From Bremia lactucae (lineage: Eukaryota > Oomycota > Peronosporomycetes > Peronosporales > Peronosporaceae), in assembly GCF_004359215.1 (NCBI RefSeq), contig NC_090612.1:1-49158 (forward strand): DNA of 49,158 nucleotides, given 5' to 3'. The notes under the pieces are model-generated. The model did not search any database, was not told the origin of the DNA, and worked only from the letters and a program-made list of their open reading frames with translations. The translations under genes and the position numbers were made by a program. Shown one piece after another: positions 43,061 through 49,158 of this stretch; the first letter of the stretch is position 1, and each line of letters starts with the position of its first letter.

Positions 43061-45760
43061 TTAGGTGGAGCCGAGTCCGCCTTAGCATCGAGTGGCAAGG
43101 CCGCCCGCGACTAGCGTCACAGACCCGTCCCTTCGACCTGGAGCTTCAGCATCGACTCGTCGACCGGGTACCCACCCTGAAGCTTGCGCAGCTCCTCAAG
43201 TTCAGCTAGAAGGTTGCCTTGCCACTGAACTTGGCTGTAGTGCTCCATGCACAGTGCGCCGAGGTCCGACCGCAGCAGCTTTTGGAGAGTATTGGGGTGT
43301 AGCAAGCGCGCGTGGTGAGCTGGGACCCATTGAACGGGTTCGCCGGTGACGAACTGGATCCAGTGGTCGTTTGCGAAGATTGTCGGTGCTGCCGACATCA
43401 AGGCGAGCTCAAAAATACTCAGTGCCTTGGTGAATCGGGATAGCTCACGGACCTGATCCGTTGACGTCCACCACTTAGCGCAGATTTTAAGCAGCTCTCA
43501 ACGCTTTGATGGCACAGCTGTCCTTAACAGCTTCTTTCACTTCACGCTGAACGTGACGTCTTCGCTCGGCGTCGTCGCACTCAGCACACGATTGATCATG
43601 TGCAGTTGGGCGAGCTCGGCGATCTCATTGCCGGACCCAGCCATCTTGAGTGACATCGCGCTGTTAAACGCCGGACCCGACTCCTCGAGTTTCTTCAACA
43701 CGTGGTCTGGGTTCGACGCGTTCTTTAAAATTTTCACTGTGCCTTCCACCTTGCAGTCGGCGACCGCAAGAAGGTCGGTGAGGGTGTTGAGCAACGCGGT
43801 GTTCTCATCGTTCAACATCGCCTCCGCGACTTCGACCACCGGAGACGCCTTCTTTACCTTCCTGATCTTCGTGTGGCGCTTTTCCATGAAAAAAGCAGCT
43901 TCTTTCGACGACTTGAGCGTCTCAGGCATCTTTACTTCAGCTGGCGCAATTTGGTGCCGCATGCCATACTTTGGGTCAGCTGTCGCATGAAAGCTCTGGA
44001 ACGATGCGGACATGGTTTGCAGCTCCGCGAAGTAGTTCTTAGTCGCAATACCATCAAGCGGACGCGGGATATGCTTTGTTAGCATGCTTGAGAAGTCGAC
44101 ACCTCCTCTCATGCGCTTCTTTTTATTCTTAACGGTCGTGAAACCGTCCGTGAGCATCAGCATCTTAGTCGATTTGGTCGTCGGACTCGAGGGAGGTGAA
44201 ATCTTCCCTGACGATCCTTGGAAAGTCGAGATCGACAGGATTTCGTCGATGTCAATCACCTTCTTCGCGAGTTGATGTGCCACAAGTTGGTGGGCATGCT
44301 GAGCTCCTGGCTGGAGCTGACTTTCCCTCTTCTCTTCAACTTCGCCAGCGTTACGGAAGCGAGGAGAAACGAGTTCCGGCACGAACGGCAGGCAGCGGTG
44401 GCGGAATCGCCGCCAGTTGAAGTGTCTTCGAAGTAAGCTTTGGTGTGGATTTTGGTGTCTTTACTGACGGCTTCGTTGCTGACGCTTTCGACGATGAACG
44501 ACGAAGGCTGGCCTCTGACGTACCTAAGTCGATCCCATGGATCGAGCGAAAGTCGAACGGGAGACGTTCCGACTGAAACGGCGCGTCTTTGCCGTGCGCC
44601 GGATGAAGCTTGTTGTCAAAGATTACTTGGTCGCACACCGAGCCGTTCAAAAGCAGCGGCTGCGGACACTTGCTAGAGCGGAAGAAGACACGCCATGTCG
44701 CAGACGTGAGGCGGGTCGCCAGGTTTACGTCGCGGAACGTGTCATATAGTGGCTGACAACCAAGATCAAATAGCCGGCGAAACATCAGGTCTGTGTCCGT
44801 GTCCGAGTCGACGTCGAGATGTCCAACAAAAACTTGTTCGCAAGGACGTCGAACGGCTTGAACGGGTACACACCACCAAGGATGCTGACGGTCGTTCGCT
44901 CGAGCTTCAAACACGCGGCCTGCGTTTTCACCTTCAGTCGAAGGTTGCCTCCCGGCATTTTGGATACTTGGCCGACGAGAAACTCCTCGTACAGCTGGTT
45001 CAGCGCCCTGTTTCCGTGGCTCGTGCCGACCCATTATCCTCTGCAGTGGGGTCTTCACAAACGCCTTCCCCGTTTCAATTACCATGTCAAACTTGGCGCG
45101 CGGGAGCGGGTACGGGCGAGACTGACCGATGCGAGCGGCAATGCCAGACCAGTCACAACCGGCGGCATATTGGCGCTCGAACGCTTCAATGTCAAACGCG
45201 AGAGGCTTCGGAGTCTCCACGCGACGACGAGTGGCATCGACAGTTGCATGGTCGCGACGAATGACCTCTTGCTGGAACAGCAGGTCAGCCATCGTCGGAC
45301 GCTGATCAGCAGACCAAGTCGAGGCAGCGCCATCACCAGCTTCCACATAAGTGTTAGCGTCCGTAGGAGGTGATTGAGGAGACAGCGCTTTTTCTTCGTC
45401 ATCCGGGGCTTCCTGAGACAATACGACTGGTTCGGTCGCATCGCTCATGTCAGCTTCGTCGGAGCGGCTCCCAGCACCAGGCGACCCAGTAGTAACGTGA
45501 ATGGGAAGCGCGGGCAGTGGAGGCGACGCCGGCATGAGCGGATACGACGGAGGAGAAGGCATACTTACTGCAGGATCTTCACCGACGTCAGAGGTCACAA
45601 GTCGGGGATCAGCGGAGTTGGCTCCGGCAGAAATCTTGAGCGGGTAAGCGGCTGCAGCATCGAACGGGATGCTGGGAGCAAGGGCCTTAGCTGGATCAGA
45701 TGCTACAGAGGCGATCTTGTCAGCACGAGGGAGAGAAGAGGCAGAAGCTGGTTTCTCCAT
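43061..45760 (-). pseudogene. LINE 2 ORF1 (gag-like), frameshifted
   Basis: Minus strand, starting at about 45760 (MEKPASASSLPRADKIASVA). The frame runs to 44351, then 43537-44382 in another frame, then 43117-43401, with a stop near 43537. The N-terminus is Pro/Ala/Ser-rich and disordered; the middle has EAFERQYAAGCDWSGIAARI and the basic KTPKSTPKLTSKTLQ; the C-terminal part is helical. It precedes an APE endonuclease, so it is ORF1 of a LINE. The open frame continues upstream to 45949 through the tRNA-derived repeat, but that part is not LINE. Not enough is seen to name an RNA-binding fold. Confidence 0.6.
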
Positions 45761-45867
45761 GATGGCTGGCGGAAGAGAAAGCGGTGAAGGCTGTGGAGCT
45801 GAGAAGCTTAAAGGATATGGGTTCTTCGAAACAGTCGACTTGTGTGTTAGCCGGCAAATTGAGAAGT

Positions 45868-46331
45868 GGGGGCTTAGCTCAAATAGTAGAGCGCCTGCTT
45901 CGCACGCGGGAGGTAGGGGGATCGATACCCCAGTGTCTAGCACTTGCAAGGGATGAAAAGATATCTAGATGAGGTTCGTTATCACGCATTGTGGAATCGA
46001 TAATATTGTTGTTGTTTTTTTCCATTGTGAAGTGACTGCACGCAAATCGTAGTTGCTACTAACTTAAGCAGTTGCATTTCCCCCGTCAATGACTCATATA
46101 GGATAGGAGAATCAACCAACATAAAATCAGCTTTAGCGACGAGCACTGTGTATAGCATGGTAGTGAAAAGTAAGAGAGGATGATATGGACGGGGCATCGC
46201 TGCTTGCAGTGTACTCAACAGAGGTCCTTTGCTAAATCGAACCATCACTGAAGAACTTTTAATAGATATGTGAGTACTTAGAGCTTTGTTATGATCGAGG
46301 CAGCGCATATCAGTTGCTACGTAAGTGTGCA
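45868..46331 (+). repeat. SINE-like unit with tRNA-Ala head, right arm of the inverted repeat
   Basis: The head 45868-45938 keeps the anticodon arm with CGC and the G3-U70 pair, but has a G4-G69 mismatch and a one-base-shorter T-stem. The tail to about 46331 matches 41983-42387 inverted. The minus strand has the ORF 45982-46332, whose Met near 46198 starts MPRPYHPLLLFTTMLYTVLV. Confidence 0.6.
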
Positions 46332-47360
46332 CGACCCTCGAGGAGCCGCTCGCCCATTTGTATCAACGCATCCGTGTCCCACTCGAAGCAGACCACCTGC
46401 TGCGTCTGCTGATGCAGCAGTTGTCCCTGCAGCTGCACCTGTTGCGCCAACGCCTCCAACGCAGCAGCGTTCGGAGCACCAACTTGTACGCCTGCGCTCC
46501 GTGATCGACCTGGCTCGTCACATGCTGGGCGATTCCAGCGTGACGGTCCGGTGGCCTTGGAAGATAGCGAGGGTGTGACTCGATGGATTGTCAATAGTCT
46601 TGTCGACTATTGAACCAGTCATGTTGCTTGTTATCGCGGCAATGGTCGCTGTGCACCATCTCACAACGGCGTGCGTTGGATTGGCGTCCTCCCACGTCGG
46701 ACACGTGGGAGCAACTCCGGTTGATCGGAGCCGGCCGCCTGGTAGGTGCCACGCTGCAGTTGTGTTTCTGGACTTGGCGATTTCACCGAAGAATTAACTT
46801 TCGCTCGCAGTCGGTCAGCGGGATCTCTCGAATCATCTCGACCCACTCGGCCAGCGAACCCACTCATGATAGTGAATGCAATAGCAGTTTGTTCCAACTG
46901 CCACGAATTCTCACACATAATGGGTCGCAATGTGATCACTCAGTGTTGAGCTTTGCGCGTCACCGAATCAGGAAGCGTCCTTCTCGAAAGAACGATGAAT
47001 AGAAGTTGTACTGCGCCACAAACCGCGACCAAGACTCGTCAAGCGACGCCGTCGCCACGTATCGGTCCGGCGTCACTGATTTGCCTATCTTTAGCATTCG
47101 TTCACCTCTGTTCGCGGCTCGTTGTCGCGTCAACAAACCCACTGCAGTCGTCCACGCTGCACAGCGTGAACGTGCCGAAATATTGGTTACCTACCACAAT
47201 GGCATTGCAGTCGCGGTGTGTCTGTGTTTTGCAGCAGTCTTGCTTGTTGTGCGTCTCGGCTTTCGTCGTTGAACTGAGAAGCAGTTCGAGCGCTTTGTGC
47301 AACGCGACGTCTCGTCGCACGTGTGGGGTTATCGAAGGCCGAGCACACTGCGACAGCACG
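46310..47360 (-). pseudogene. Antisense coding region before a 3' LTR (third Gypsy copy)
   Basis: Minus-strand protein-like stretches in several frames: 47102-47359 (ALHKALELLLSSTTKAETHN), 46960-47142 (SLDESWSRFVAQYNFYSSFF), 46661-46939 (MCENSWQLEQTAIAFTIMSG) and 46310-46594, which is coiled-coil-like (AALEALAQQVQLQGQLLHQQ). They lie just upstream of an LTR start at 47456, on the opposite strand, as at 10510-11585 and 22577-23449. Function unknown; frames broken. Confidence 0.45.
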
Positions 47361-47455
47361 GTGTGTGTCTCGGTTTTCGTTTTGCCTTATTTTGTTATTT
47401 GCATTTCACCCCATCTGATCTTAGTGACCGTGGTCACAATCTTGAGTGGGGGTGA

Positions 47456-47726
47456 TGTAACAGGGTACACATATTACTTATTTAGGTGCGATACTAGATG
47501 TGTAATATTGATAGTTAGGATTAATTAGGATTTACTGTCTAATAAAGATTTTTGGCTGACTATTACGCTTAGGAGATCCAGATATATTAGGACTTACCTT
47601 AAATAAATAAACTATCAGACCGGAAAATACCCGCAGCCACTCCGGTCAACACTCGAGTGTCTCCCTTCCACGCTTCCTCACAGCGACCTTGTAAGTAAAT
47701 CACGGAGTACAAACGCTCCGTGACAG
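47456..47726 (+). mobile_element. Gypsy LTR, plus orientation
   Basis: Preceded by the purine tract GAGTGGGGGTGA and starting TGTAACAGGGTACACATATTA. It contains AATAAA-type signals (47541, 47603). The right end is a guess (the TG...CA end CGCTCCGTGACA at 47726). It truncates the minus-strand gag that follows. Confidence 0.55.
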
Positions 47727-47739
47727 ACTGTGTGTTGGG

Positions 47740-48860
47740 AGCAACTTTATTGAAAAGGCCTGCAAATCGCTTGACGTTGCTGGATCAGTCAGTCCTTCCG
47801 CACCTACCGAACCGACCTTTTCTTTCGGTTCGTCTAGCGGTTGCTATTATCCAACAGCGTCGAATTCGCGTCTTCCGCTATTTTTACCGGGAGGTCGATC
47901 ATTTCGCTCAGTGTTTCTTGGTAGTGGGCATGAAGCAGGTGAAGTGTCCTGTCTTTTGGAAGCGCTCAACATTACAAAAGTCTATTACTTTGGGACTTCC
48001 GACTTCTTGTCGTTTCAGCAGACGATAGTAGTTCGTGTAAAGAAAGTCAGTTTCAGGCTGAAAGTCCTCCTGTTTCGCGATAGAAATCGCTTGAACAAGC
48101 GTTTCTTAATCACGGCGGAACAGGTGAGTCTTGACGGGACCATCCGCAAGAACCTTAGACCCTTGATGAACACAGTACCTGGGTTCAGTCATCAATGGGC
48201 TAACATACGATATAACTTTCAAAATTTTGCGCTTGTTGGTAATCTTGTTTTGTCACGCTTGTCCTGCTTTTAAATGTAAGAGCTTTGCCGACCCCTGAAT
48301 TCGGCACGTTGCAGCACAAACGTTTGTCTAGTCGAGCCTTAGAGGTTTCATGCGACCGAAACACAAATGGGCTGTATAGCTTGAGCCTCAAGGCCCCAGT
48401 TTTGGCACGTCTAGCCTAGCAGGACGTGCCAAACTTCGCTTTCATCGCATCATCCTCGATGCGACGAGGTTCGATGGCGTCGTCAAGCTCGACGAACTCT
48501 CGCAACAAGATGTCATCTTCGACTGCCTTGATGAACTTGGAGATGTCTTCCCTAAAGCCTTCGGGTCGTCGCGCATGCGTTGGCCCGTCAGCAGCATTCA
48601 CATGCTACTGTTTCAGTAATTCCAACTGTTGAGCACCTTGTTCTCTCAGCGGCTCTGCTTATTGAAAGCCTTGCGGGTAAAGCAAAGTTTCTTTTCCCGG
48701 CCGAGTCGAGTTGATGTTATATGAACTCGGCAATAGCCGCATGTTGATCTTCTCGTTGTAAGGATAACAACATTGCGACTGGCCCACGAACGACATAACT
48801 CATCCGCTCGGCCGCTTTATGTCAAGATCCTTGAAAATGGTTGAGCCTGTTGCACTTACT
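47740..48860 (-). pseudogene. Gypsy gag, minus strand, decayed
   Basis: The frame 48416-48601 (DDILLREFVELDDAIEPRRI, DDAMKAKFGTSC), continued by 48200-48410 (LRLKLYSPFVFRSHETSKAR), matches the capsid pattern of oomycete Gypsy gag proteins as I know them. Near 47950-48070 the minus strand reads QPETDFLYTNYYRLLKRQEV and then a Cys-containing stretch, the end of gag. Numerous stops. Its 5' LTR is the one at 48965. Confidence 0.6.
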
Positions 48861-48964
48861 CTGGAACTGGAAAGCTTGGCGTGAATACTATATCTTTCTT
48901 CACCAGCATATTAATGTTGGAGGGGTCAAATGCGGTCGTTGGACTGATATAAATTTCTACCAGG

Positions 48965-49158
48965 TGTAACAGGGCCAATTTCGCTTACACTGCTTCAGTA
49001 CAATCTAACCTACACTATTGATAGTGTAGCCAAGGTGCCTTAGATTACCTCACGTACACGACGTGCAGAGGAAGATTCTAAACTGCATATATTATATTTA
49101 GGGACTTGCTATATCCAAATCCACCCAAGTTGCTATTTCCACCCAGCCTGGTGGAATC
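48965..49158 (-). mobile_element. Gypsy 5' LTR, minus orientation, cut by the window end
   Basis: Related to the end of the LTR at 36437 (CTGCTTCAG, TACACGACGTGCAGAGGAAG). Reading minus it ends CCCTGTTACA; two bases later is TGGTAG, like the primer-binding site of family A. The rest lies beyond the window. Confidence 0.65.

Noticed and set aside
42546..45760. Classical twin-priming of the second LINE
   Set aside because: The order of the two halves is opposite to that produced by twin priming, so only an inversion is claimed.
45761..45949. N-terminal extension of the LINE ORF1 frame
   Set aside because: It reads through the tRNA-Ala-like head in antisense; the LINE Met at 45760 is the better start.

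Overview
The window reads as nuclear DNA of an oomycete of the downy-mildew/Phytophthora lineage (Peronosporales). Three things point there. A fragment of the rDNA unit (18S 3' end, ITS1, 5.8S, start of ITS2; 3751-4325) has oomycete-type sequence. The host genes are compact, with 55-86 bp GT-AG introns. A near-consensus oomycete initiator/FPR core promoter lies in front of the polyubiquitin gene. The finer placement (Plasmopara/Bremia/Peronospora-like) is an impression from ITS1 and the start of ITS2, not a proof.

Layout. 0.2-2.9 kb: a minus-strand PPP-family Ser/Thr phosphatase with C-terminal EF-hands. 3.2-24.1 kb: a nested graveyard of Ty3/Gypsy retrotransposons, at least three lineages, two with visible chromodomain remnants. 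It contains the rDNA pseudogene, shared or tandem LTRs, an internal inversion, and a ~6 kb inverted duplication (arms 16.14-18.41 and 20.69-22.10 kb) interrupted by an 833-N assembly gap. 24.1-31.3 kb: a possible TIR element, a two-exon SAYSvFN-domain gene, a Copia gag remnant, decayed sequence, a small two-exon membrane-protein gene, and a divergently transcribed three-exon SNF2 (ATRX/RAD54-like) ATPase. 31.7-35.9 kb: a small unknown gene or pseudogene, then VPS53 (minus, two exons), divergent from a three-unit polyubiquitin gene. 36.4-49.2 kb: a second transposon block. It holds a Gypsy 3' LTR, a 100-N gap, a frameshifted LINE (RT plus Zn-knuckle), an unknown acidic ORF, tRNA-Ala-derived repeats in inverted orientation around a second LINE (ORF1 plus split endonuclease), and further Gypsy LTR and gag pieces.

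How things fit together. The host genes are housekeeping: VPS53 in GARP/EARP tethering, ubiquitin supply, SNF2 chromatin remodelling, an ER/translocon-type SAYSvFN protein and a phosphatase. They sit as small islands (about 25.2-35.9 kb and 0.2-2.9 kb) between transposon blocks, as expected of a repeat-rich oomycete genome. Nearly all transposon ORFs carry stops, frameshifts or truncations.

The most unusual signal is a recurring antisense coding region between the pol chromodomain and the 3' LTR of several Gypsy copies. In one lineage it is preceded by a conserved CCAAT-box-like motif on the antisense strand. The second is the large inverted repeat, whose arms share the same disabling mutations.
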